This document shows, piece after piece, positions 23,921 through 35,324 of a stretch of 64,000 nucleotides of DNA. The position numbers and the translations under genes are program-made. The stretch lies in contig NC_133024.1 of assembly GCF_048771995.1 (NCBI RefSeq), positions 4,717,001-4,781,000 of the forward strand, read 5' to 3'. The notes beneath the pieces were generated by a model. The model saw only the letters and a program-made list of their open reading frames with translations. It made no database searches and had not been told where the DNA came from. The stretch comes from Taeniopygia guttata (Eukaryota > Chordata > Aves > Passeriformes > Estrildidae). The stretch's first letter is position 1; each line of letters begins with the position of its first letter.

Positions 23921-25010
23921 TGAACAAACCATCAGCAGCAATAGGGCCTGATCTAACATTTATGGAAGCCAATGGCTCAGGCACTTAATTTTGTAGAAGA
24001 CTTGCACAAGCAGCCTTCCCTGGGATCCCTAACCATGGGGATTAGCTGGAAGCTCAAAAGCAAGCCAAGATGTGTGACCAGATGCTGATTTGCCACAGGC
24101 TGAGTTCATGGCTTTTGTGTCAAGCATGGCAAGACTATTTCTCCTGCTGTGAGAGCCAGTGTTAGCTTGGCTGCTGTGACTAGAATTAGTGAATAACCTG
24201 ATGACAGAGCCAAACTCATTTAATTAACAGTTTTAACACTGCTGTTGTTTTGCTTTACAAAAAGGAAGTTCTTGTTATTACTATGGAACTAATTAGGCTT
24301 CCATTGGCTGCCCTGGGAGCAGAAACAATTTTTGGATGAATAAGTCTCAGAACTAAAGTGCAGCGTGGCTCATTTGGATTTTTCTGTTAGCAGCATAAGC
24401 AACCAAGTAGTGATATGAGCGTGCTTCAGCCAATTCTTTTAATCTGGGTTAGATGAGAAGCGTGAGGGGAAGAAAATATGAATAAATTTACAAAGAGAGG
24501 GAAAACAGGGAAAATGGGACCTCTACTCTACATTGCTCAAAATTATTCAAAACAGGGATATATAGATGACAGCCCCACCTTTTGCCTCTCCTGTGTGTTA
24601 CTGTGCCTGCAAGAAGACCAAAGGCCAAAGTACCTGATCCTACATCAAAGGGAACCATCACTGAGACATTACACCAGGCAGCCTCATTGTCCTAGTAGGT
24701 TGGTGTCATGGTTTAACAAAGCAGAATATGAACCCCATCCCAGCAGAATCAGGACAGTAGGCATGATACAGCCTGTAATTTTGCAACCAAAATTGACACC
24801 CTCATTCATTGCTTTTTCATAAAGTCCTTGCAAAAAAACTCTGTTGATTCAAAGAGCTCCTTCTGCTAAGCCAAGGGATATACTCCTGTGATTCTGGCAT
24901 CAGTAACAGAGCATTTGGAATTTATGCAGTCAATGCAAACTCTATTTTTTTTACATTGCCACATGCAACAAATGGCTTCCTTTCTGCAGCTGTTTGCATG
25001 GGACAGGACA
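23921..25010. other. Intergenic DNA downstream of LRRC32
   Basis: No gene recognised. Around 24707, TGTCATGGTTTAACA resembles the start of a common avian LTR (TGTCATGGTTTAAC...), but the similarity fades within ~60 bases. Confidence 0.5.
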
Positions 25011-25011
25011 A

Positions 25012-25460
25012 TAGAAACACAGAATCCTAAACTGGTTTGGGCTGGAAAGCACCTTAAAGACCATCTCATTTCAACCCCCCTGCCATTAACAGTGATGCCA
25101 CTTACTAAACCAGCTTGCTCAGGGCCCCATCCAACCAGGCTTTGAACACTGCTAGGGGCAGGGCAGCCACAGCTTCTCTGGGTGACTTGTGCCAGGGCTT
25201 CATCACCCCCACAACCAAGAATTTCTTTCTGACACTTAATCTTGATCTCCCTTCTTTCAGTTTAAAACCATTGCTCCTTGTCCTGTTACTATCTGCCCAT
25301 ATAAGAAGTCCATCTCTCTCCTTAAAAACTCCTTTAGGTACAGGAAGGAGCAATGAGGTCTCCCTGCAGTCTTCTCTTCTCCATGCTGAACAGCAATAGA
25401 TCTCCTTTAAGCATTTCCTACCACAATTTGCTGTGTTTTCTTCCTGAAACAATCCTCTGC
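25012..25460 (-). mobile_element. CR1 LINE 3' fragment, minus strand
   Basis: About 450 bases in reverse orientation: 'tggtttgggctggaaagcac', 'gggccccatccaaccaggct', 'gggcagccacagcttctctg', 'tgtgccagggcttcatcac', 'aatttctttctgacac', 'ccttgtcctgttactatctg' and 'tcttctccatgctgaaca'. Open frames across it are repeat artefacts. Confidence 0.85.
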
Positions 25461-25584
25461 AGTGGGATCAAGTAAGTACTGGAAGCACTAGAAACACTCC
25501 CAGAGAGGGTCCCTATAAGCTCAGCAAGTCATGATTCTCCTTGGTCATCCATGGAAAATCAAGTCACAGTTTCCAGAAACTTGA

Positions 25585-25717
25585 TATTTTTTATTTTATT
25601 TTATTTTATTTTATTTTATTTTATTTTATTTTATTTTATTTTATTTTATTTTATTTTATTTTATTTTATTTTATTTTATTTTATTTTATTTTATTTTATT
25701 TTATTTTATTTTTTTTA
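25585..25717. repeat. (ATTTT)n microsatellite
   Basis: About 25 nearly perfect pentamer copies of TATTT, ending in a T-run. Expected to be length-polymorphic. It creates a spurious tyrosine/isoleucine/leucine/phenylalanine open frame. Confidence 0.98.
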
Positions 25718-26299
25718 ATGCAAAGACAAAATAACATCTTCATAGGATACCAGTTTCTGGCCACAGATTTCTGCTGGGACCCTGGTCAGCCCTAAACTAG
25801 CCATGATGGGTTAGTATACAAGAGAATAATTGCCTCCTAATATTTCGGGAACTCAAAGAATTTCCTCTCCCTATCTATTCCCCCAGTACTCTTGTATTTG
25901 TCTATGGAGAAACAAATGGAAATAAAATACCAGTATCCAGGGAAATGGGTTGAAACAGAAATGGGAGGAAGAAGAAACTGAAAATGCATAGAACTTTCTG
26001 AGGAGGACCTGTCAGCCTATACTACATTCTTTCACAAGCAAAGACATTTGGAGGCTGATGCAACATGATATTAAGCAAAATTTTGGCAAATATAAGGGAA
26101 CAATCCTGCAACACTGAGTCTCTTTTCTCCCAAGCTATTGATCATGGCTGTTCTGTGTTGCAGAGCCAAGTTAGTTCCACAGATTCCCTCCTCCAGTCCA
26201 TTTCTAGCACTTGTCACATCAGACACATATCTGGAAGACAATGGAAGACCTGTTTGAAGCCTTTCCATACCTAAAGGACTCTTGTAAGAAAGAGGAAGA

Positions 26300-26545
26300 A
26301 CAACTTTAAAATAAGAGCAGAGATTTAGATGAGGAAGAAGTTCTTTACTGTGAAGGTGGTAAAACACTGGCACAGGTTGCAAAGAAGCTGTGGATGCCTC
26401 ATCCATTTAAGTGTTCAAGGCCAGGTTGGATGGAGCTTGAAGCAACCTGGTCTGGTAGAAGATGTCTTTGCCATGGCAGGGGACTGGAACTAGGTGTTCT
26501 TTAAGGTCCCATCCAACCCAAACCATTTGGTGACTTTATGATTTT
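26300..26545 (+). mobile_element. CR1 LINE 3' fragment
   Basis: Contains 'gaggaagaagttctttactg', 'acactggcacaggttgca', 'gttcaaggccaggttggatg', 'gaagcaacctggtctggtag', 'ccatggcaggggactggaac' and 'aaggtcccatccaaccc'. Confidence 0.85.
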
Positions 26546-26809
26546 CCAGTTCACAGGCAGTATACTGTATGAAGAAATATTCTGGAAGGTGGCTATGTAA
26601 GAGTATTTACTCTTTACTCTTCCTGACTTTCCCAGAAAAGGAAGCGGAGAAGCGAGTCCCTGGTCCTGAAGACCAGTGAAGGAGACATTTCCATTTTCAG
26701 GTTGAAAACCCACCAAAGGGAAGAAAGTTTGAAATCTAGGCTGGAGGTATGGCACAAGGAGAAGAAATGGGGAATAAGAATAGCTAAACCAGGAGTCTGG
26801 AATCCAAAT

Positions 26810-26895
26810 TACAGAATCACTGAATAGTTAGGGTTGCAAGGCACCCCTGGACATCATCTAGTCCAACCCCACTGTTAGAGCAGGTTCCAAATTCC
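26810..26895 (-). mobile_element. CR1 LINE 3' end fragment, minus strand
   Basis: A short reverse-oriented CR1 tail: 'acagaatcactgaatagtta', 'gggttgcaaggcaccc', 'catctagtccaacccc'. Confidence 0.7.
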
Positions 26896-26899
26896 TGCT

Positions 26900-29800
26900 T
26901 GGGAGCAGCCCTTTGGTGGGTTTTCTGTCACATCAGTGAAGGCACTGCTGTTGTTGGTGCTCACTTTTTGCTCTGCAAAGGGTACCAACAACACATAAGG
27001 GACTGATGGTGACTGATGCTCAGCAAGTTCAGTGCATCAAGCAACTGTTTGGAGTGTGCTCAGGGGACAATTTGAGTGAAAACAGGTGACACCATCAAAA
27101 CTGAGGCTTTGTACAAACAATTCACTCTTTTAATGCATTTGCTTTTTCCTCCAGCTGCTGTGTTTATTCCATCTTGACCACTGCTTTCCTCTCTCTCTGT
27201 TTTTCACTGGATTCCTATCTGTTTCAAGCTGTCTGTCCCAAACAGGACATAAAAGCAACAGAATTTGATCCCAAGCTGAACTTTTGAGCTGTATCATATT
27301 TGAGTGGACTGGAGATTAAGTCAAGGGAATTCATGCACACATATTTCATCAAGATGTGAGACCTCTCTTCCTTGTTTATTATTTCTAAAATATTTAAATC
27401 TTAAGAAATAATATTATTGACTAGGAAAAAAAAAACCCACCCGAAGCCCTGCTCTAATTGGAACAGTCATTTCAACGCACCAAATTATTATGGTATCAGC
27501 CAAATCTGTGTTCCAAAGGATGCAGGCAAACATGAATTATGGGCTGGCACTTGGTCAAAAATGCAGCTATTGTTCTCAAAAACAGGATGCAGACCAGGGG
27601 GAAATGGTGTCTAGTTTTGACTGTTCATAGCATAGGAATAAAATCCTCACCATAGTCCTATTGAAAAGGATGAAGGTCAGATCTTCATGGGAGAATTCTA
27701 TTGTAGACACATTCTCCTGAATCTGTTGATTTCCACTCTGGATCATCAGGCATAGATGAAAATATTTGCTTCATTCATCATGTTGTGAACTGTGTTATCC
27801 CTAACATATAGCACACACAGAAGACTTGAAAGAAGCAATTGATAACTTATAAACTTGGAAAGTACTTTTTCAGCCATATTTTTCATCAAAATCTACTTTA
27901 AAAGAATGTAAAAATCAATGCAGTCTTTGAACCTAGGTAGAGAAAGAAGAGCTGCTCTTTTTACATTCCTCTGGTGAAAACTTGTCCATGTTACAGCCAT
28001 ACTGAGAGTCCTGAAGGGATCAGGTGTGTTTGGTGTGTATCAAAACATGTCTGAAAATCTTATTGTCAAACTTAAAAATAGGTGAAAACAAAAAGAACCT
28101 GGCGTCTTCCACATATGGGGAGGTCCTGCATAAGATCCTCCAAGTACACAGAGAGACTACAAAATGCACCTCCATTTACAGCATCCTCACCCAGTAAATA
28201 TCTGCTTGCACACAGATGTCACCCTGCAAAGTGTGTTGGTACCTCACACACCATATTTGCAGCAAAACACATCTTGCACTGGCTAGGGGTGAAACTGTGC
28301 ACAAAGCAGGGTGTCTGTACTAACCTTAAGGCATATTTGTTGAATTTCTTTCAACAGCCATTTCCCAGATACCCCAGGATTGGAGCTAAACTTGAGGTTT
28401 CCAGTTTAAGTACAAAAGTAATGATCTGCTGCGTGGTCAAAGTTCAATTGAATGGGACTTCCCTGTATTGTTCTTCTGGCAGGATGGCTGTCCTCCACCC
28501 TCCCTTGGGTCAGGAAAACCCATGTGAGAGCACCTTTCTGTTGTTTAGCAGTACTTAGATACATTCAAGAGAAGGTCCTCTTTGCAACAGAGGGAAGGAG
28601 GGAGGAATAGAGCAGGGAAAACACCCCAAGGGGCTCAGCAGCAGATTTGCTGCCCTTTTAGGATGCTTTTGGATCCAGTGGTGGGGAATAAATAATGCTG
28701 ATCCCAGACTGGACCTGCTCACTGCTACTGTTTTCCTTTCATTCAGTAACATGTGTCACAAATAATTTCTTTATAATCCATCCCCATATCAGGCGATGAG
28801 TGTATTCCTCAATTTAGAAAACAGACCCTTGAGGAGGGTTGCTCCAAACAAGTCCTGTAGCAGGGAAAATGCTTTTTGGGAAAGATCTTGGACGAACCTT
28901 GCCAGCAGCTTCATCTTTATTTGACCTCCCCAAGGGTATGTCTACACAGATGGGTGCAAGCTGTGAATTTGCCATACCTGAATACTAAACTGGTTGCCCT
29001 CAAGCCAGTTCTGGCTGGGATCTGCATGTCTTCATGGTCCAGAACTCAGCTTCCTCAAAGCTTTCATGGGTACACAGCCCCAGACAGGGTCAGCTCATGC
29101 CCTGCTGTGTCTCTTTACACTGACAAGCCAAAATAAGGTCAGGCTGAAGAGCCAGGAGGTGATGGAGCTGTTCTACAGCACTGTTAAATTAAGAAAAGTC
29201 CTCATTAATCTGCAGACATCTGGCCTCTTGGTCTTCTTGGGCTAGCAGTGACAGCTCAGCAGCCAGATAGACAGCTCTGGCTTTCTGTTCAGCTCTGTCA
29301 GTTCTGTTTTATCCAATATAAGGAGGCCATCCCAGATGTGGCAGCAGAGCAAGCTAACATGTCTCACCACACCCAATTTGGGGATGGTCCAGGCATTGTT
29401 GGTAACATCATAAACCCAGGAGAGCTGGAGTGGCTGGCAGCCAGCTTGTGAAGGACAAGTCCTTACTATAAATCATGCATGATTTGTTAACACAAGCAGC
29501 CCTATTTCCCTTCAAGGTCTTGGAGAAAGTTGTGGTACTTGCAGGATAGCAATGCTCCAGTGAAGAACCAGGTTTGGTTCCTGTGGATGAAGGAATAAAT
29601 AAGGATGGGGCCAGTTTTGCAGTCAACTCACATAAATCAGTGAATGTCCTGCCTAAGGACTGGAAAAGGTGCAGTCCCTTCCCACTGAGGAAGAGTGTCC
29701 CAAACATTATTGCTGGGGCTCTTCATTGCCTCTGCAATATTGTGGTTACACTCCAGTGAAGCAAAGAAGTCAGGGGGACAGGGCTGAGGCTTAAGCAGTC

Positions 29801-31250
29801 CCTGGGAACAAACCACAGCCCTTTGCTCACTGTGTGCTGGAGAGGGGGGTGCAGGAAGGATGTACAGCAGCCCAGGGGAGAGGTAGTACACTAATCCAGC
29901 AATGTTGTTCATGCAGAATTTTTGGCTGCCTGCTCCTGACTGGGGATATTTAACAGATAACCAGTTCCCTGATTACCAGCTGTGAAATAAGATAATCAAT
30001 TTAACAAAACAAATATTATATTTTTCTCACAGTGGAAGTATTGTCCATTTGGGGTTGGTTGGAAAGTGCTGAAATGGGCATGAAAAATCAGGAGTGCAGG
30101 CAGAGGTCATGCAAGGTAGCAGATCCTCTTTTTCTGGGGTACCTTTAACCTTCAGCCTCTACTTGCAAAGTGTCAGGAACAATCTGAGTGGCGTGGGGTG
30201 CATGTGGATGCAGGATGCAGGACAGTGCTTTTCACTGTTTTTTTCTGTGGTCACCTTTTTTCTCTACCCAATTAGCAATTATGTTTACAAAGCAAAACAA
30301 ACAAGTTTTCTTCTGGAATTGCTTTCCTTCAGTTGTGTCCTTGCTCTCCGTGCAGGTGGCTCTCACTTGCCACAGAGCTTTCAAGACCTGTTGTTCATTA
30401 TTCAAATAAATTCTGGTGTGAATCACAGTACACATGAATTGTATTGCTGGGACGGAAGAGGTCTGGAGGAGAGCAAGTAGCTGTCATCACTGGGTAAGAA
30501 TGGAAATTACAGCCAATTAATCACTAATATTTATTGATTTACAACATTTAAATTCATTAACAGCATTGATGTTAATGAATGCTGTTCAAATTCAAATCAT
30601 TTGAATATCTAAGCTCCTTTCTTCTGAGCTTGCCGAAATCACCACACTCCAGACACTAATTATTGGACTGCAAAATACTAAAACTGAGCCTTGCAGGAGT
30701 TAATCAAGTGGAGCAGTGTAGGTGGAAGCTGAATTTAGAAGCTGTGACTCACAGTCCCTTGCTTATATCCCTGTATTATTTGCATTGCTTGTACTGTTTG
30801 CAGACCTCTGACTTCTGAAACCTGGTAGCTTTAGCCAGCTCATAGAAATAAACAACAATCTAGAATTAACATCAGAGGAATAAATAACCTAAAGAGTAAA
30901 CAATACATGTAAAAGTTAGCTGACAGCCCAGCCGTGAAATGTTCTGCATGTTGGAGATGTTGCTCTTCACAATAAAGTTAATTGATAGCATAACCAAAGT
31001 AGGGCCACTTGGAGCCCCAAGAATTAGAGCTCCTAGGTCCTGTAAAATTAGATTTTTAATACACAGAAGGAACCAGTCTAAAACTTTTTAAATGTTCCTC
31101 CCTATCACCCCATACATAAAAATCAAACCTTTTAGTACAATTACACTTCTAGCAATCTTTCTAAATCCAATAATTCCCCCCTGCAGCTGCCAACAACTTA
31201 TTTAGTGGCTGGGGCTTGGCACCCTGACTAAGAGATTTTTTCTAGGATAT
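26900..31250. other. Intergenic DNA, no gene recognised
   Basis: About 4.3 kb of unique-looking sequence. A 158-codon plus-strand open frame (28082-28558) has no recognisable domain, no signal peptide or plausible splice context, and mixed composition, so I do not call it a gene. One hairpin region (30552-30586) is listed separately. Confidence 0.5.
30552..30586. repeat. Two overlapping alternative hairpins
   Basis: ATTCATTAAC (30552-30561) pairs with 30571-30580. AACAGCATT (30559-30567) pairs with 30578-30586. The two stems share bases and cannot form at once. Confidence 0.8.
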
Positions 31251-31670
31251 GTATATATGTGATAATTTTGATAATAATTGTATTAATCATGATACCTTGC
31301 TTGCTTCAATGTGTGCAGAGATTAATTAATAAGGCCATTAAAGGAGTGATTTTGATTGAAAAGAGAAGGGGAAGATGATGTACTTTGGACCTGATTAGCA
31401 TACGAGATTTGATAATCAGGATTCTTGGCAAGAACAAACAGAGCTTTGAAGATTGCAAGATGACTGAATCAAGAAAAGAATATTGAGTGAACTTCTACCA
31501 GCAAGAGATGTTGCAAAATGTATAAGTTTGTTTATGTGATGATTAAGCCAATCATTGTAGTAAAAAATTACTAGATTTCCTAGAATAGTATATATGTAGT
31601 CCACAATAAATTTGGATTCTGACCACCACAACTCAGTTGCCCCTCCTCTCTCCATCACTGATAAGACAGG
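31250..31670 (+). mobile_element. Possible LTR remnant, plus strand
   Basis: An A+T-rich segment in which TATATATGTAG (near 31590) is followed closely by AATAAATTTGGATTCTGACC (from 31605) and a C/T-rich end. This is the compact TATA-plus-AATAAA arrangement of a retroviral LTR. No target duplication was resolved, so edges are approximate. Confidence 0.4.
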
Positions 31671-31825
31671 AAATTTGAGAACCCATTAAGGAAACTAAAG
31701 GAGTACAAAGGGAGCTACAAATTGAAACCTGATAAGGGACACTACTCATGCAGAATGGGAAAAAATGTATTTTCTTAAGGACTCTTAATCCACTCATGCT
31801 GCTATGGAATGAAAATACAAAGACC

Positions 31826-32046
31826 AGTCTAACCTGGCCTTGAACATTTCCAGGAATGGGGCAGCCACAGCTTCTATGGACAACCTGTGCCAGGGCTTCA
31901 GCAGCCTCACAGAAAAGAATTTCTTCTCAATATCCCATCCAAACCTGTCCTCTGGCAATGGGAAGCTGTTCTCCCTTTTTCTGTTACTCGAGACCTTGCC
32001 CAAAGTCTCTCTTCAGCTCTCTTGGAGCCCCTTTAGGTTCCACAAA
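31826..32046 (-). mobile_element. CR1 LINE 3' fragment, minus strand
   Basis: Contains 'cctggccttgaacatttcca', 'ggggcagccacagcttctat', 'gacaacctgtgccagggctt', 'agaatttcttctcaatatcc' and 'agcccctttaggttcc', all reverse CR1. Confidence 0.85.
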
Positions 32047-32239
32047 CTCGATTCTGTTGGTAATAAAATCAATTAATATCCCCAAGTTCAGTGTGTTTTG
32101 CTCGTGATGGTGTTCAGTGAGTGATCTCTCCCTTATCTCAAGTATTTTCCTATATTTTCTCTCCTCTCTCCAGTTGTAGAGGGGAGTAATAGAGCAGGTT
32201 TTGTGGGTACCTGGTATCCATCCAGAGTCAAGCCAGCAC

Positions 32240-32325
32240 ACATGCACACTTCCACTAGACCAGGTTGCTCCAAGCCCCATCCAACCTGGCATTGAACACT
32301 TCCAGGGATGGGATATTTTGTTCAA
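32240..32325 (-). mobile_element. CR1 LINE fragment, minus strand
   Basis: 'ccactagaccaggttgctcc', 'aagccccatccaacctggca' and 'ttgaacacttccagggatgg' are reverse CR1 tail. It lies about 200 bases from the previous fragment but repeats part of the same consensus segment, so it is a separate insertion. Confidence 0.75.
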
Positions 32326-32399
32326 TACCATAGTAAAGATTGGCTATATATTTACAAAACTTTGCCCTCTTCTTTTTTGGTGTTTTCTGATATAGTACT

Positions 32400-32440
32400 T
32401 ATATATATATATATATATGTATATAAAAATATAAATATAA

Positions 32441-32509
<69 letters not shown>

Positions 32510-32530
32510 CATACATACACACATATACAC
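32400..32530. repeat. (TA)n / (ATAAAT)n compound microsatellite
   Basis: Alternating TA runs flank a short AATATA-type stretch, then grade into ATGTATGCATACATACACAC. It is self-complementary and probably variable in length. Open frames of repeated Tyr-Ile are artefacts. Confidence 0.98.
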
Positions 32531-34695
32531 TCTGTATACAGTTTCTTGTCACAGAAGAAACTAACAGCAAGGGTGATCTTCCATGCTTCATTAGGTACTG
32601 CAAAACAATGACATTTTTAAATCAGAATATAATCTGTTGTCCTGGATAAGTATTTTTCCCTTAAAAACAATTTTAATTAGTCACAGCTTCAATATATCTG
32701 AGTTAGCCATAGTTATCTTTGGCTGGTTGCAAGTGTTAGTATGACCTATCTTAATATTTGAAAAGTGACTAAGAAACCCTGCTGGTCATCTTTGAACTTT
32801 GACAGAGTTCAGAGGGCCAGTACTGCCTCCTCAGAAAGCATTGGTGGGCTTTACATTCTCATTTTCTATGAAAGAAAAGTTGTGGATGAGCAGAGGAGCA
32901 AACAGGTCTTCAAAATCAGCAGTGGGTTATTTTTCAATGGGACCCAAAGCACTGCATCAAGTGGCATCAGATATGGAATCAGATAATACTTTTTCTGTAC
33001 AAAGTAGTTTCCTACAACTCTGAGCCATAAATACACTCCTTAAGGGTTCAGTGGCAAAAGATCACCCATAGCTCCCTGACTTGGAATAGACCAATCCTCT
33101 GGCACCTCAAAACTTTCTAATAGAAGAGGTATGAAACACAAAGCACTCTCAGTGTCCAGGATGGAACAAGTTCCCCATAAAGAACTCTCCCAAATAGTCC
33201 AACTATAACACATTTCTGACCTCTCAACTCTAAGATAAGTACAGAACACTAAAACCTCCCAATAATATTTCCAAGACAAAACAGCCCACTCTATCTCCTT
33301 ACTCCCTAGAGAGAATGAGAGAACAAACACATGATACATGAGTCATAGGCTCTAAGATCAGAGCAGACCAAGATCATCTTGTCTGACTTATTGTGTAAGA
33401 GGTCATTAGGATCTTGGCAGTTAATTCAGGCTCAAAATGGAGAAAAATATCCTATAGTGATTTGGAGAGTTATTAGCAATGAAAATTCAATCACATTCTC
33501 AGTTCTAAGCTTCCCCAATGACTTGTTACACATCTAGATCCAATCTCCATTCTCTAGGTCTCATTCTACTATTTTCTCCTAAGACTGAAAATTCTCCTGT
33601 CATCTTCCACAGTGCTCTAAGAATCTGATCAAGACACTTTTTTTTCCTAGCTATGACAGCTACAGTCTCAGTACTTTGTAACTTTTGCTACAAGGCAAAT
33701 TTTTAACACCTTAATTATCCTTGGGTCTTTTGCCTGAATGTTTCCAAACTTGCTTGTTTAGTTCCCCTACTGATGCATTCTAAGGTATCATGAGATGGTT
33801 ATGTTCATCTAAGCAGAAAATTCACGAGTCTCTTCCAGCCTTGGTGCTTTCCATAATCTTCTTCATCATGTAAGTGTGCCTTTCAGTTTTGATACTGTAT
33901 GATTTTATGGTTTTTATGATATTAATTTCCCCCTTTATCCTTTGCCTTTTTTGCAGTGTTTTTGTCGTCTGTGAATAACTGATTATGGGCTTCAGGAACA
34001 TCAAGGCTCTGGTAGGATTATCAAACTGCAAATGGTCAAGATATCTCTCCCAGGACTTGGTTTTCCCTAAGAAAACTAGTTGGGAATGATAACTGAAATA
34101 GCAGAATATAGAAAGCCTTGCTTTGATTAAGTTTAGTCATTGATGAATATTGTCTCTGGAAATGGAAGCTATTCTTCATATGCAGATGGAAGTTCATTGC
34201 TCCACTTTCTGTTACATGGAACATCAGTGTTGTCCACTGCCATTATCTTTTCACATCAAGTTGCATCAAGAGTACCTCATTTCAGTCCTGGATAGGTCAA
34301 CACTTGAAACATGACAGGTTTCATTCTCTGGGAAAAAGCCCAGAAGTTTTGTTCACGTGCCCTGTTTGCACAAGGGTTGTCCTTGGGTCTGTAGTTTTCC
34401 CACAGGGAAGATACTCACTTCGGCTTCTCTGCTGCCTATGCAGAGATGCTGGGGACAACACAATGCTGCTCCTTCCTTCCCTGCTCATGCTGGATATTTC
34501 CTCATCTGGACAGATGCTTCCATCAGATGAGCTGATCTGATGTTTGGCATGAGCCTGAGGTTGTCTAAATGAAATTTACCTTCCATGAGAGGATATTCCC
34601 CAAGGATGTGTGTTCCTAGGGGCACAGGCTTTGTGCATGCTACCGTAGGCTCACGAGCAAACTCCTTGGACCCCTGGGCCCCAGTTGTAACCTTT
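32531..34695. other. Intergenic DNA, no gene recognised
   Basis: Unique-looking sequence with one ancient CR1-like fragment at 33338-33430. No coding exon recognised. Confidence 0.5.
33338..33430 (-). mobile_element. Ancient CR1-like LINE tail, minus strand
   Basis: 'gagtcataggctctaagatc', 'agagcagaccaagatcatct' and 'tgtctgacttattgtgtaag' resemble the older reptile-type CR1 tail (TCATAGATTCTAAG...GGACCA...GATCATCTAGTCTGACC) rather than the common avian tail. A second copy lies at 36932-37010. Confidence 0.5.
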
Positions 34696-34701
34696 GTCCA
34701 C

Positions 34702-35318
34702 TGTTGGAATCTGAGGTATTGATGATCCCAAAACTGTAGAAAGTCTCTGTCTTTCAGCCCCGCTGCCAAAGCAGAAGCCATAATTGGTCTGTGCTGTTTC
34801 AAGGTTGTTTATTCTGTTTATCTCTAACATGTTCTGCTGCCCTGCCGCAGCTCTGTCCTGCAGGGCAGCGTGTGGGGCTCTGCCCTCAGTGGGATGTTAC
34901 AAACATTAAATACCACAAACTACCTGTGCTGGATTTACAATAACGTGCCAATATCTGTCACCTACGTTGGACAGTGTGTCCCCAGCCTGAACCAACAGAA
35001 AAATGCCAACACTGCAGTGAAACATGGAGGGCATGAAGAAGGAGAAAAAGGACAAGACACACCCAATTCCTCCATCTTGTCCCCTTTGAACCCCTAATCT
35101 AGAATCCTAAAATTTTACTTTTGCACCCGTGCCACAATTAGTTATTACTTATATCAAACCCTCAGAGCTTGTAATTGATCCTGTAGGATTGAAAACTCTT
35201 TTCCATGGACAGAGATCACAGACAGTGTCTCTGGGGGCTCTGTCCAGGGGGGTTCCTGACCCCCTGCCAGGGTCCCAGAGCTGCCAGAGCAGCCAGAGGG
35301 AAGCCCTGGTTTCCCACA
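34702..35318 (-). mobile_element. Solo LTR (ERVK-like) with perfect 6-bp target duplication
   Basis: The 617-bp element starts TGTTGGAATC and ends GTTTCCCACA. The termini are imperfectly inverted (TGTTGGAA against TGTGGGAA). GTCCAC flanks it on both sides (34696-34701 and 35319-35324). The minus-strand poly(A) signal AATAAA is at 34808-34813. There is no internal region, so it is a solo LTR. Intact duplications suggest a fairly recent insertion. Confidence 0.9.
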
Positions 35319-35324
35319 GTCCAC

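Noticed and set aside
25105-25452. 115-codon minus-strand open frame
   Set aside because: It lies within a CR1 3' region. Similar frames occur in other CR1 tails here.
28082-28558. 158-codon plus-strand open frame
   Set aside because: No recognisable domain, no signal peptide, no convincing splice sites, and composition like the surrounding non-coding DNA.
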